Source: JAAXKN01 sp036261625
Lineage (GTDB): Bacteria > Bacteroidota > Ignavibacteria > Ignavibacteriales > SURF-24
NCBI GenBank assembly: GCA_036261625.1
Contig: DATAKL010000024.1
Location: forward strand, 62,001 to 126,000
DNA length: 64,000 nt
Reading direction: 5' to 3'
The notes beneath the pieces are model-generated. The model saw only the letters and a list, made by a program, of their open reading frames with translations, had not been told where the DNA came from and did not search any database. The position numbers were made by a program, and so were the translations under genes. Shown piece by piece: positions 1 to 9,040 of the stretch; within the stretch, counting starts at the first letter, position 1; each line of letters opens with the position of its first letter.

Positions 1-1096
1 AAGCAGGTACATCCGCCTTGCGTTTTCCTTCATAGTCAATTTCAAGAGTGCCGCTGTTGGTTACTTCTCCAATGATCTCGCAGTGCAGGTCCCACTTGTC
101 AAAAATTTCCTTTACCCTGTCTTCCTTCCCCTTTTTAACCACCACGAGCATTCTTTCCTGGCTTTCAGAGAGCATGATTTCATAGGCTGTCATTCCTTTT
201 TCTCTTAAGGGAACACGGCTTAGGTCGACCTTCATACCCGACTCTCCCTTGGCGCTCATCTCGCTTGTTGAGCATGAGATGCCGGCAGCGCCCATGTCCT
301 GGATGCCGACGATAAGATCTTCTTTAATAATTTCAAGTGTAGCCTCAAGGAGCAGTTTTTCCGTGAAGGGGTCGCCCACCTGGACTGAAGGGCGTTTAGC
401 CTCCGATTTCTCGGAAATTTCCTCTGAAGCAAATGTTGCGCCGTGTATGCCGTCGCGCCCCGTGGAAGAGCCCACGATCATAACCGGGTTTCCCTCTCCC
501 TTGGCAGTTGCCGAGGCAACGCGGTCGGTTCTGACAATTCCCACAGCCATTGCATTTACAAGAGGGTTGCCTTTGTAGGAGCTGTCAAAATAGACCTCGC
601 CTGCCACGGTGGGAACGCCGAAGCAGTTGCCGTAGTCGGCAATTCCCTTTACAACCCCGTCAAAAAGGAAGCGTGTGCGCTGGTCGTCAAGCCTTCCGAA
701 CCGCAGCGAGTTCAAAGATGCAATAGGACGGGCACCCATGGTAAATATGTCCCTTAAGATTCCGCCTACTCCGGTAGCCGCACCCTGATAGGGTTCAACT
801 GCCGAGGGGTGGTTGTGGCTTTCAATCTTGAAGACAACTCCAAGCCCGTCGCCTATATCCACGAGCCCTGCATTTTCCTCGCCCGCTCCGACTAAGAGTC
901 TTCCGCCGCTTCTTGGAAGCGTCTTCAGAAGCGCAATTGAGTTCTTATAGCTGCAGTGTTCGCTCCACATTACGCTGAAGATGCCGAGCTCGGTATAGTT
1001 CGGCGTGCGTCCTAATATATTAAGTACCCTGTTGTATTCCTCTTCAGTAAGTCCGTGTTCCAGGGCTAATTGTAAGGTTACTTCCTGTTCTTTCAT
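1..1096 (-). CDS. purL: Phosphoribosylformylglycinamidine synthase subunit PurL (5' part only)
   Basis: This is the ATP-dependent synthase of de novo purine synthesis, converting FGAR to FGAM with ammonia from PurQ. The gene runs off the left edge, so only about 365 N-terminal residues are present, roughly half of the usual 740. Translation of the minus strand shows the linker helix (LTEEEYNRVLNILGR), the SVMWSEHCSYKNS motif, the substrate-binding FKIESHNHPSAVEPYQGAAT segment, RDIFTMGARPIA and, near the edge, YEIMLSESQERML. All are hallmarks of the small, bacterial PurL type. The ATG at 1094-1096 places the linker domain at the normal distance from the N-terminus. The identity is seen directly; whether purQ and purS lie beyond the edge cannot be judged. 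Confidence 0.96.
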   Translation of the reverse strand, partial: MKEQEVTLQLALEHGLTEEEYNRVLNILGRTPNYTELGIFSVMWSEHCSYKNSIALLKTLPRSGGRLLVGAGEENAGLVDIGDGLGVVFKIESHNHPSAVEPYQGAATGVGGILRDIFTMGARPIASLNSLRFGRLDDQRTRFLFDGVVKGIADYGNCFGVPTVAGEVYFDSSYKGNPLVNAMAVGIVRTDRVASATAKGEGNPVMIVGSSTGRDGIHGATFASEEISEKSEAKRPSVQVGDPFTEKLLLEATLEIIKEDLIVGIQDMGAAGISCSTSEMSAKGESGMKVDLSRVPLREKGMTAYEIMLSESQERMLVVVKKGKEDRVKEIFDKWDLHCEIIGEVTNSGTLEIDYEGKRKADVPA

Positions 1097-1320
1097 TTAT
1101 ATTTAGTCCAGTATATAAATTTTTAAATTATTATTCCATAATATAACACTTTTCAGGGAGCTTTAGAAGTAAATATGCCGGGCATTTAGTAATCGGCAAA
1201 TTCCGGCCGTTTACCGGAAAAATCCTCACTATCACGGATTACCTGTTGCAGGCCTATAGAACTATTCTTACTTTTCTCCGTCTAAATTCATAGAAAACAC
1301 ACCAAACAAGGACAAGCAAA

Positions 1321-3816
1321 ATGAGATTTTTTAGGGGAATTCTGTTAATTTCATTTCTTTTTATTTCACACTCTGACCTGTTTTCACAGCAGAACTATAT
1401 AAATGGCGATGTTACAGACGCTAAGACCAAAGAACCCTTAATGGGGGCAAATATAGTTGTAAATGAGCTTAAAGCTATAGGAGCAACAAGCGGACAGGAT
1501 GGCCGTTTCCGCATAAAGGTTCCCGTGGGCAGTTATTCCATTACTGTAAGTTCAATCGGATACGAACCGGTTGTAAAGACTGACGTCATCGTGACTACAG
1601 GAAGCGAGGCGCACCTTTCGGTTAAACTGCAGGAGGCCTCCATTGAGCTCGGGCAGGTTGTCGTTAGAGCAGACTACTTCGACAAGGCTACAAAAGACAA
1701 TAACCTGAGTACTGTAGTATTAGGACCCGAGGAGATCCGACGCTCCCCCGGCTCGGCTCAGGATTTTCAGAGAATTCTCCAGGGCATGGCAGGCGTTTCC
1801 TTTTCAAACGACCAGACCAACGAGCTCTTAGTCAGAGGCGGCTCGCCAAATGAAAACCTCACGGTTTTCGACAACATGGAGATCCACTCTACTAACCACT
1901 ACCCGAATGAATACAACTCGGGCGGACCGATCAATATGGTAAACGTGGATCTCATTGAAGACATACAGTTCTCCACCGGAGGCTTTATTTCCAAGTACGG
2001 CGACAAGCTTTCCTCCGTTATGAATATTACTTCAAGAGAAGGCACCAGAAACAATTTGTTTAACGGCAACTTTAACTTTTCCATGGCGGGCTACGGCGCC
2101 GTAATGGAAGGAAGAATTAACGAAGGACGCGGGTCCTGGATCTTCTCAGCCAGAAAAAGCTTCCTCGACCTCATTACAGGCGCCATCGGACTTACGGCAG
2201 TTCCTAAATACTACGACCTGCAGTTTAAGGCGGCTTATGACCTTTCAGACATTCATAAACTCTCCTTAAGCGGAATTTACGGAAACGACAAGATTTTAAT
2301 CGACGGTGAACCGGAATCCAAAGACATCTCAATGGCAGCAATGGCAGACTCAATAGGCCTTGAAAGAGCCGACGTAAAGCAGTCGCAGTACGCAGTGGGC
2401 CTCACACTAAAAAGCCTCTGGAATAAAAGCTTATATTCCTTAATGACAGTTTATTACAATAACTACCATAACGATATCGATGCAGTGGAAAATTTTACTG
2501 AGAGATTTTATGACAGTAACGGAGAGCTTGCCAATTCCCGCATATTGAAGAAAAGGCCTCTTTTCTACGACAGACACGACAACGCTCAGGCCGTCTTAAA
2601 AGGAGAATTCGTCTGGAACATCTCCTCCGGCCAGGAGATGAACTTTGGAGGCGCAGTCGGAACAGGCGACTTTAAGCAGAACCTTTTTATAACCGGAAAC
2701 TCGGCAAGGTACTTAATAAACGGACAGTGGAGCGCCCCCATTGTTGTTGCTCCCTCAAGCCCGGTGTACAATATACGCCTTTTTGATAATTATAAGTCTT
2801 ACGCTTATGTAAATGACAAGGTCAAACTCTTAGGCGACAGAATGATAGTTAACTTAGGCTTAAGATACGACTACTTCACTTACAGCCGGCAGGGTAACCT
2901 TAGCCCCCGTCTGGCAATGACTTATTATCTCGTGCCGGCGCTTACAAATATAAACTTCGCTTACGGCGAATATTATCAGACGCAGTCATACCCCACATAC
3001 GGCGACCGCTACCACACCGATATAAACAGATATCTTAAAAATACACATGCCAGGCACCTGGTACTCGGCATGGAGCACATTCCATCCGAAGGCTTAAAAA
3101 TTACGCTCGAAGGATACTATAAACAGTATTCGGATATTCCTGTTTCAGAGACATTTGTTAATTTCAACGACCGGATGCTGCGCTCTGAAAAAAACCTTAA
3201 CCTTGGGCGTCAGGACGCCTACGGCATTGATTTCATGATACAGCAGAAACTGGTCAAAGATATCTACGGAACTCTTAGCTATTCCAGAATGTGGGCTAAA
3301 ATGAAGGATCCAAGAATCGGTTTCGGGGGGAAAGAATATACCTCAGACTACGACTTCCCGCACGTTCTTACTCTTATTGTCGGGAAAAGATTCAGCGGCC
3401 TGAGGGATGAAATAAACTCTATGCCGTTCTACATAAAGTACCCCAGCTATATTCTTCCTTTTTCAAACGATATGGAAATCAGCCTCCGCTGGCGCTTTGC
3501 AAGCGGAAGACCTTATACGCCGCTCCGCTTTGTAACTACAGAACAGCATCTGGAAGGAGACACCAGGTGGAGTAAAGGCGCCTGGGTTCCGACCGATGAG
3601 ATTAACTCTTCCCGATACCCTGATTACCACAGGCTGGACCTTTCAATGAACAGCAGGTTTAATTTCAATAAGTGGAACCTGCTTTTGTTCTTCTCGATTG
3701 AAAACCTCTATAACAGGGAGAATGTTGCTCTTTACCAGTATAACTCGGACGGCAGTATCGACAAGATTAACCAGTTTGCCCTCTTCCCTGTGCTGGGACT
3801 TGAGATGGAATTTTAA
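1321..3816 (+). CDS. TonB-dependent outer-membrane receptor with carboxypeptidase-like regulatory domain
   Basis: This is an outer-membrane active transporter of unknown substrate, 831 residues. A signal peptide covers residues 1-22 (ending DLFSQ). A carboxypeptidase-regulatory-like beta-sandwich follows at about 24-110 (INGDVTDAKTKEPLMGANI...GSYSITVSSIGYEP), typical of Bacteroidota receptors. The plug domain at about 115-230 contains LLVRGGSPNENLTVFDNMEI and SGGPINMVNVDLIEDIQF. The remainder is a beta-barrel ending in an aromatic residue (LEMEF). No SusD partner is adjacent, so a SusC-type glycan system is not supported; siderophore, cobalamin or peptide uptake are all possible. A hairpin with a T-rich tail follows the gene. 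The energising ExbB/ExbD pair in this window (44614-45682) could serve it, but that is inference. Confidence 0.93.
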   Translation: MRFFRGILLISFLFISHSDLFSQQNYINGDVTDAKTKEPLMGANIVVNELKAIGATSGQDGRFRIKVPVGSYSITVSSIGYEPVVKTDVIVTTGSEAHLSVKLQEASIELGQVVVRADYFDKATKDNNLSTVVLGPEEIRRSPGSAQDFQRILQGMAGVSFSNDQTNELLVRGGSPNENLTVFDNMEIHSTNHYPNEYNSGGPINMVNVDLIEDIQFSTGGFISKYGDKLSSVMNITSREGTRNNLFNGNFNFSMAGYGAVMEGRINEGRGSWIFSARKSFLDLITGAIGLTAVPKYYDLQFKAAYDLSDIHKLSLSGIYGNDKILIDGEPESKDISMAAMADSIGLERADVKQSQYAVGLTLKSLWNKSLYSLMTVYYNNYHNDIDAVENFTERFYDSNGELANSRILKKRPLFYDRHDNAQAVLKGEFVWNISSGQEMNFGGAVGTGDFKQNLFITGNSARYLINGQWSAPIVVAPSSPVYNIRLFDNYKSYAYVNDKVKLLGDRMIVNLGLRYDYFTYSRQGNLSPRLAMTYYLVPALTNINFAYGEYYQTQSYPTYGDRYHTDINRYLKNTHARHLVLGMEHIPSEGLKITLEGYYKQYSDIPVSETFVNFNDRMLRSEKNLNLGRQDAYGIDFMIQQKLVKDIYGTLSYSRMWAKMKDPRIGFGGKEYTSDYDFPHVLTLIVGKRFSGLRDEINSMPFYIKYPSYILPFSNDMEISLRWRFASGRPYTPLRFVTTEQHLEGDTRWSKGAWVPTDEINSSRYPDYHRLDLSMNSRFNFNKWNLLLFFSIENLYNRENVALYQYNSDGSIDKINQFALFPVLGLEMEF

Positions 3817-3857
3817 TTTTCTGGAGTTTTAGTTTTTTGTTGTAAAGTATTCATTTC

Positions 3858-3885
3858 GGGCTGCAGATCTTTGCAGCCCTTCTTT
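3858..3885 (+). terminator. Rho-independent terminator after the TonB-dependent receptor
   Basis: GGGCTGCA and TGCAGCCC form an 8-bp stem around a 6-base loop and are followed by a TTCTTT tail, 42 bases after the receptor stop codon. Confidence 0.7.
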
Positions 3886-3892
3886 ATTCAGT

Positions 3893-3938
3893 GTTAAGTT
3901 TTAAGTGTTAAGTTTTGAGTTTTAAGTTTTAAGTTTCA
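3893..3938. repeat. AT-rich heptamer tract (TTTTAAG-type)
   Basis: The tract holds about six to seven imperfect tandem copies of a 7-base unit (TTTTAAG with variants such as TGTTAAG and TTTTGAG). Its right end overlaps the last codons of the minus-strand exonuclease gene, whose TAA stop (3929-3931) lies inside the repeat. Shorter stretches of the same unit occur at 19664-19697 and 30566-30600. Confidence 0.7.
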
Positions 3939-4624
3939 AGGTTCAGATATTCATTCCACACTTTAAAAAGTTCATATGAGGCCCTAACGTCGCCGGCGCA
4001 ATAACGGGCTATTTCTTTTATACGGCCCGCGGCATAATAGCTTTTTACTTCCCTTCCGTTCATCTGCTTTGTCTTCGGGGACTTAATTCCAAAAGCATGG
4101 CAATAAAAGTCGAGATTAAATTTTTTCGAGGTGCCGTAAAAGCTCAGCTGGTCCAGCAGGTCTATGTGATGCGTCTTATCGAAGCGGTTTTTAATTATAT
4201 TTTTTACAGGCTTTACCTTGAGCATTGCTGAACGGATCATAAGAAACGGTATGTCGAAGGCTCTGCCGTTAAATGTAATGACAAGATCAGTCTGAGCCAT
4301 AACCTTCCAGAACGACTTAAGCATATCGCATTCACTGCGCCCCAGGTACTTCGTAGAAGTTTCCTCTTCGGTCCATTCCTCTTTATTTTCAGACTCATAG
4401 TAGACTGCGGACTTTTCTGTCTCCACATCCAGAAGGCCAATTGCAATTACTTTGGAAGTATATGGGTAGTAGCTGAGTGAGCGTTCAATCTCCAGGAGTT
4501 TCAGCGATTTTGTTTCAGTGTCTTTTTCATTTTCCGCATCACGCAAAAGGAGTTCCTGCTGAGAAGCCGAAAGCTCTTTAAGACTACAGCCGCATGTCTC
4601 GATATCGAGTAAAATCTTTTTCAT
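3929..4624 (-). CDS. DEDDy-type 3'-5' exonuclease, PolB-exonuclease-like (RNase H fold)
   Basis: This is a predicted nucleic-acid 3'-5' exonuclease of about 231 residues. The three acidic motifs of the DnaQ/PolB exonuclease fold are present: ILLDIETCG at the N-terminus (Exo I, D-x-E), LVITFNGRAFDIPFL in the middle (Exo II, N-x4-FD) and ARYCAGDVRASYEL near the C-terminus (Exo III, Y-x3-D). No polymerase domain is attached, so this is a stand-alone nuclease. The ATG at 4622-4624 was chosen because it overlaps the upstream gene's TGA as ATGA, a typical translational-coupling junction, and puts the DIET motif directly at the N-terminus. An upstream in-frame start would run 30 bases into the neighbour. 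It is co-transcribed with the sce7725-like gene, which suggests a joint role. Substrate (DNA or RNA) is unknown. Confidence 0.85.
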   Translation of the reverse strand: MKKILLDIETCGCSLKELSASQQELLLRDAENEKDTETKSLKLLEIERSLSYYPYTSKVIAIGLLDVETEKSAVYYESENKEEWTEEETSTKYLGRSECDMLKSFWKVMAQTDLVITFNGRAFDIPFLMIRSAMLKVKPVKNIIKNRFDKTHHIDLLDQLSFYGTSKKFNLDFYCHAFGIKSPKTKQMNGREVKSYYAAGRIKEIARYCAGDVRASYELFKVWNEYLNLET

Positions 4625-5547
4625 GCCATGCTGTGCTGTTTTTTCCCGATGCATTTTATCATCAGCTCAATATAGTGCTTTAAGAGAGCTCTTCTCAATG
4701 TCTGGCTTTCCGGGCAGCATCCTGTTCTGTTGAACTCCAGCAGTTCCCCGAGAGATTCTGTTCTGGTATATTGAGGCAGGCTGCAAATAAATTCGACCAT
4801 TTTTAAGAAAGCCCTTGAATTCCCTTTCACATCCCAGGCAAAATGCCTCACCCAGATTTCATCGGTTTTCTTTCTGTAATAAGGGAAATGCACCTCTTTG
4901 TCCGCGTGCAGACAAAGCTCCCGGCTCTCATCTCCGGCAAACAAGAAATCGCCAAAACCGTCAAAGCCCGATTGGATGTATAAGGCATGACTCCTGCTGA
5001 AAAACTCCCTTTTCCTGGTTTTAGAACTTTGTGAGCAGTTCCTGAAGGGATTGCTGATAACAACCGTCTTTGTACTCATGTCCACTTCCAGGAGGTACCT
5101 TTTTGAGATCCCTTCTTCAACAAAAACCTGCGTGCGAATTGCAGGTGTTTTCGCAATCAGGCTCATCAGGCCTTTGGAATCCGGAGAATTTTCAAAATGA
5201 ATGAGGCACAATTCCGATTTCTTAAATCTTTTTAAGAATTCTTCCACCTGAGCTAAAGCTGTCCGGCCGTTTATCATCATGCCCATTTTGCAGAAGGCAC
5301 AGCCTGAGAGCATACTGCTGTAGATTTCATTTATGAACTCCTTTGCCCCAGGTAATCCGGGCGGATTTGTCACAAAAACAAAAGGCATACGGGCCTCTTT
5401 AAAGTCCTGAAGAAAGCTGACTATAAGAGAATCCGTGCTGGCCGGTTCAATGATCGGTGTCACCGCCCGGGACTTTGCAATTTTTTGGGCAAGCTCACTC
5501 AACCCTGCAAGCCCGTTTTTATGGCCTTTTAGATATGGGTAGTACAT
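4621..5547 (-). CDS. sce7725-like / phage beta-like protein of unknown function
   Basis: This is a 308-residue cytosolic protein with no signal peptide or membrane segment. Its opening (MYYPYLKGHKNGLAGLSELAQKI, then VTPIIEPA) matches what I recall of the sce7725 family, related to phage beta-type proteins; no function is established for that family. Cys-rich spots (GCAFCKMG; FNRTGCCPES) are seen but do not form a recognised metal motif. A GGAGG ribosome site precedes the ATG. The gene overlaps the following exonuclease by 4 bases, and lies 65 bases downstream of otsB on the same strand, so read-through from the trehalose genes is possible. In other genomes sce7725 genes often sit with sce7726 or in mobile-like contexts; no sce7726 is visible here. 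The family call is moderately sure; function is unknown. Confidence 0.6.
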   Translation of the reverse strand: MYYPYLKGHKNGLAGLSELAQKIAKSRAVTPIIEPASTDSLIVSFLQDFKEARMPFVFVTNPPGLPGAKEFINEIYSSMLSGCAFCKMGMMINGRTALAQVEEFLKRFKKSELCLIHFENSPDSKGLMSLIAKTPAIRTQVFVEEGISKRYLLEVDMSTKTVVISNPFRNCSQSSKTRKREFFSRSHALYIQSGFDGFGDFLFAGDESRELCLHADKEVHFPYYRKKTDEIWVRHFAWDVKGNSRAFLKMVEFICSLPQYTRTESLGELLEFNRTGCCPESQTLRRALLKHYIELMIKCIGKKQHSMA

Positions 5548-5612
5548 TGGTCCTCCAGATATATATATTTCAATTTATCACACAGGTACCAGACTATACA
5601 GGCCAGAACGCC

Positions 5613-6425
5613 TCAAAGCTGAGGACATTTTTCAGATTTTATCATCATGAGAAGCTTTTCAACCTCGCCCACACTGCGAAGCCGGTACTTTGCCGAGGTA
5701 CTGCAGCCTCTTCCGACGCGGATTGTAACGGCACTACGTTCAAGCTCACGGAATGCATCCTCATCTGTTTTGTCGTCTCCAATGTAAATGACCAGAGGAG
5801 CCTCCTGCTGTTGACTGAGCATTGAAAGCAGCTTTAGCGACGCGGCGCCTTTATTCCAGGCGACATCGGGTCTTAATTCTATTACCTTCTTGCCTCTTAC
5901 GGCTTTCAGCGATCCCGGGTAGCCCCCTGCAAGACGCCTTACAGCCCGGGTAATCATAGCCGCATTTTTGTTTTCCTCTCCCCTGTAGTGAACAGAAAGC
6001 GTGAACTTCTTATTCTCAACTACAGCCATATAAAATTCCCTTAAGGACTCTTCAAGCAGCAAGGACACGCCCTGGAGCACCGTCCTTACAGTTTTTACTT
6101 CCGGATGCACCCAGCATTTTCTTCCGTGCCTGATCTGGAAGCCGTGGTTGGAAACATAAATTATATCCTTCAGGCGGACCATCCTGCGAATGTCCTCATG
6201 AGATCTTCCAGTCACGAGTGCCAGTGTAATACTGCTGATGCCCTTCAGGTCCGAAAGCAGTTTTCTCATGGCCGGCGAGAGCACGGCAAGATCGGGCCTT
6301 CGGCATATTGGGGCCAGGGTCCCGTCGTAATCCAAAAGAAGAATGACTTTTCCTGACGTGGAAAGCCTCATTTTCACTTCAGCATGGATTTCTCCGGAGT
6401 CGCTAAAAATATATTCAGGGTGCAT
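5613..6425 (-). CDS. otsB: Trehalose-6-phosphate phosphatase
   Basis: This HAD-superfamily enzyme (270 aa) removes phosphate from trehalose 6-phosphate to give trehalose, a compatible solute. HAD motif I is LLLDYDGTLAPI (nucleophile Asp plus acid/base Asp), motif II lies in LALVTGRS, and motif IV is YIGDDKTDEDAFREL. These and the length fit the OtsB family. Its ATG (6423-6425) lies 4 bases after the TAG stop of otsA, so the two enzymes of the pathway are almost certainly translated from one message in reaction order. Family identity is seen directly. Confidence 0.95.
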   Translation of the reverse strand: MHPEYIFSDSGEIHAEVKMRLSTSGKVILLLDYDGTLAPICRRPDLAVLSPAMRKLLSDLKGISSITLALVTGRSHEDIRRMVRLKDIIYVSNHGFQIRHGRKCWVHPEVKTVRTVLQGVSLLLEESLREFYMAVVENKKFTLSVHYRGEENKNAAMITRAVRRLAGGYPGSLKAVRGKKVIELRPDVAWNKGAASLKLLSMLSQQQEAPLVIYIGDDKTDEDAFRELERSAVTIRVGRGCSTSAKYRLRSVGEVEKLLMMIKSEKCPQL

Positions 6426-6429
6426 AATT

Positions 6430-8715
6430 CTAAAAGTGTTTTATCAGTTCTGATTCCGTTTTATTTTTAATCCGCATGCGCGAGAGATCAGTAACCATAT
6501 TGGCTGCCCATCTGTAAACATTTCTCTCCCTGACTACTTCCCTCATACGCCGCATGCGTTTAACCCTTTCATCCTGATCCATTGTAAGGGCCTTAAGAAT
6601 GGCGTCAGCCATTTCCTCAATGCTGTACGGGTTTATGATCAGTGAGTCCTGAAGTTCCCTGGAGGCCCCGGTAAACTGGCTTAAAATAAGTACCCCGTCT
6701 TCATCCTCGCGCGAGGCAATGAACTCCTTTGCTACAAGATTCATTCCGTCGTGCAGTGAAGTTACCATGCATAAATTGCATGCCTTATAGAACAGGTTAA
6801 TTTCCTGGTGGCTGTGATGTGCCTTAAGGAATACTATAGGCTTCCAGTTCTCCGACTGAAACCGCCAGTTGATTTTCTCGACAGCCTCATCGAGTTCAGC
6901 CATCAGGTCGTGATAGCGTTTAATATGTGTACGGCTTGGAGCGCCAAGCTCTACAAAGGTAAATCTGCCTATGAAAGATGGGTATTTTTCAAAAAATCGT
7001 TCTACCGCCCTGAAGCGTTCCAATATCCCTTTTGTATAGTCTATTCGGTCTACTCCCGCTCCTATAAAAGCTGCATTCAGGCCGATTTTTTTCAGGACGG
7101 ACTCCCTGAAACTGTTTATTCCTGATACCCGCAGAAGTTCACTGTCTGAAGAATCTGAGGCTTCAGGGAATGCGATGCTGATCGGGAAAGGTTTGACTGA
7201 GGTCAGTTTCCCCTGGCGTTCGACCGTAAAATGCTCCCAGTTTATTTTTGATTCCAGAAAGCGGTCTATACTCTCAAGGAAGTTGTTGCAGTGGAACTGT
7301 ATATGGAATCCGATGAGATCAGCCCCAAGAAGTCCCACAAGGATTTCCTGTTTCCAGGGGCAAATGCCGAACACCTCAGGATTTGGCCACGGGATGTGCC
7401 AGAAGATTGCTATGCGCGCATCAGGTCTTTTTGACTTTATAAGAAAGGGCAGCAGCGCGAAGTGATAGTCCTGAATAAGTATGAGAGGTTCGGTGTCATC
7501 CTTTATTTCGTCCAGTACAGTCTGTGCAAACTTCTCATTTACATTCTGATAAGACATCCAGTCCTCAAGGCGAAATATAGGTCTTGTATGTGTAATATGG
7601 CAAAGGGGCCACATGCCTTCGTTTGAGAATCCGTAATAGTAACCCTCTTCCTCCTCCTTTGAAATAAAGACGCGTCTAAGTTCATAAGCCGGTTCATCCG
7701 GAGGCACAGCCAGTTTACCCCTGGAATCGGAGGTTTCCCTGTCGGCATCCCCGCTGCCAAGGGCGATCCAGACGCCTCCGCAGGCTCTTAGGACAGGTTC
7801 AAGCGCTGTAACCAGTCCGCCGGCCGGGACAATGCATTCAATCTGGCTGCCTTCTTTTTTATGCATGAACGGCTCGCGGTTTGAGACAACCAGAAGGCGC
7901 TTGCCTTCAAGTTCGTGATGCATGAACTCTCTGAGCCTTTCAGGAGACCAGTGTGTCTGCGGCTGCACCTGCATTTTAGCATCTTCTTCCTGAAGGCTTC
8001 TTGCCGCAGCCAGGCTTTTTGCCATAAGGATTATCTCATCTGAAATCGGCTTCAGGAGATCTCCGCGGGGTATGTCAATTTTCCTGGGACCCTTGCCTGT
8101 TGTCCTCAGGTTCTTCATCCACAGGACAATCTGTGCAACCGGGCCTGTTACACTCCAGTGTATCAGAAATGCGGCAGCCAGAATTACCAGCATTGTCTGA
8201 AGAAGAAGCCTTCCGAAATTGGACTTCCAGATCCCCTCAATTCTCTGGTCTATAAAGGCGGCATCATAAACCACTGTAATTGCCCCGGCTATCTTCTCCT
8301 CAGCAAATACAGGAACTGTCCTTAAGAGAATCTTTTCCTTTTTCACCTGCAGAAATGCTGATGCAGCCTCGCCCGAAGAAACTACGCGATCTACCTGCGT
8401 AAGAGAATCCTCCAGGCCGGCAAGAAATCTGCTGCTCGAGGCCAGACGCCGGCTCAGGCTGTCGTAGACAGAAATGCCCATAAGCCTTTCGCGGTTTGCA
8501 AGGCGCCCGGCAAGGCTTTTGAGCTTTTTGGTCGATTTGGTCTTAAGCAGGCTTTTAACAGATTCCTGCAGGCTTTCTGCCAGTACCGAGGCACGGCTGT
8601 CCAGTTCACCCTCCAGGCGGCTGCGTTCACCCTGCACCTGCAGATACGAGAATGCCGAAGCCACAATAAGAGCAGCTAAAAAAAGAAACAGTACAAGTCT
8701 CAGAATAACTTTCAT
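6430..8715 (-). CDS. otsA: Membrane-anchored trehalose-6-phosphate synthase with N-terminal sensor/HAMP-like module (GT20)
   Basis: The C-terminal part (about residue 270 on) is a complete GT20 trehalose-6-phosphate synthase, joining UDP- or ADP-glucose to glucose 6-phosphate. It has VVSNREPF, PAGGLVTALEPVL, FWHIPWPNPEVFGICPW, GADLIGFH, VDRIDYTKGI and the donor-site DGMNLVAKEF. Usual OtsA is about 470 residues; this protein has 761. The extra N-terminus has a membrane segment at about 3-24, an extracytoplasmic region (25-165) with charged helices, a second membrane segment at about 168-190, and a HAMP-like linker (TGPVAQIVLWMKNLRTTG...PISDEIILMAKSLAAARS). The layout is that of a sensor protein with the kinase replaced by a sugar synthase, so synthesis may respond to an envelope signal; that is inference. 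It is the first gene of the otsA-otsB unit. Confidence 0.93.
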   Translation of the reverse strand: MKVILRLVLFLFLAALIVASAFSYLQVQGERSRLEGELDSRASVLAESLQESVKSLLKTKSTKKLKSLAGRLANRERLMGISVYDSLSRRLASSSRFLAGLEDSLTQVDRVVSSGEAASAFLQVKKEKILLRTVPVFAEEKIAGAITVVYDAAFIDQRIEGIWKSNFGRLLLQTMLVILAAAFLIHWSVTGPVAQIVLWMKNLRTTGKGPRKIDIPRGDLLKPISDEIILMAKSLAAARSLQEEDAKMQVQPQTHWSPERLREFMHHELEGKRLLVVSNREPFMHKKEGSQIECIVPAGGLVTALEPVLRACGGVWIALGSGDADRETSDSRGKLAVPPDEPAYELRRVFISKEEEEGYYYGFSNEGMWPLCHITHTRPIFRLEDWMSYQNVNEKFAQTVLDEIKDDTEPLILIQDYHFALLPFLIKSKRPDARIAIFWHIPWPNPEVFGICPWKQEILVGLLGADLIGFHIQFHCNNFLESIDRFLESKINWEHFTVERQGKLTSVKPFPISIAFPEASDSSDSELLRVSGINSFRESVLKKIGLNAAFIGAGVDRIDYTKGILERFRAVERFFEKYPSFIGRFTFVELGAPSRTHIKRYHDLMAELDEAVEKINWRFQSENWKPIVFLKAHHSHQEINLFYKACNLCMVTSLHDGMNLVAKEFIASREDEDGVLILSQFTGASRELQDSLIINPYSIEEMADAILKALTMDQDERVKRMRRMREVVRERNVYRWAANMVTDLSRMRIKNKTESELIKHF

Positions 8716-9040
8716 AGCGCTTAATCCTTCCTATTGCCCGAATCCCGAAGATAAAACGGAGATATGGAGAGATCCGGGCCCGGAACCGGTAAAATGCAAA
8801 ATGAAACTGTTTACTTTTTCTATACTCCGGCTCCAAATTTAAAATACAACAGGTCATGCTCCCGCATAAGCTGATTCTAGAAAAAGGTAAGGATAAATTT
8901 CAACAATTTCAACGCAGACCCGCAATTCCCTGAAAGCAAACGGCTTTATTTTTATGCAAAGTTTTGCCTGTCATCGCAAATTGTTTTTATTATAGTATAA
9001 GAGCCCCTATATTCCTAATTTCAGCAGGAGGAGAGTTATT
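8716..9040. other. Divergent intergenic region between otsA and the AI-2E exporter gene
   Basis: This 325-bp gap must carry the promoters for the minus-strand trehalose unit and the plus-strand exporter. It is AT-rich near 8940-9000, with TTGCCT at 8964 and a TATTATAGTATAA stretch at 8988-9000 as a weak candidate promoter for the exporter. A strong AGGAGGAGA ribosome site lies just before the ATG at 9041. I see no gene, tRNA or repeat here. Confidence 0.4.

Noticed and set aside
249..757. Two plus-strand open frames (109 and 104 codons)
   Set aside because: They lie antisense to well-conserved purL sequence on the minus strand and have no recognisable features.
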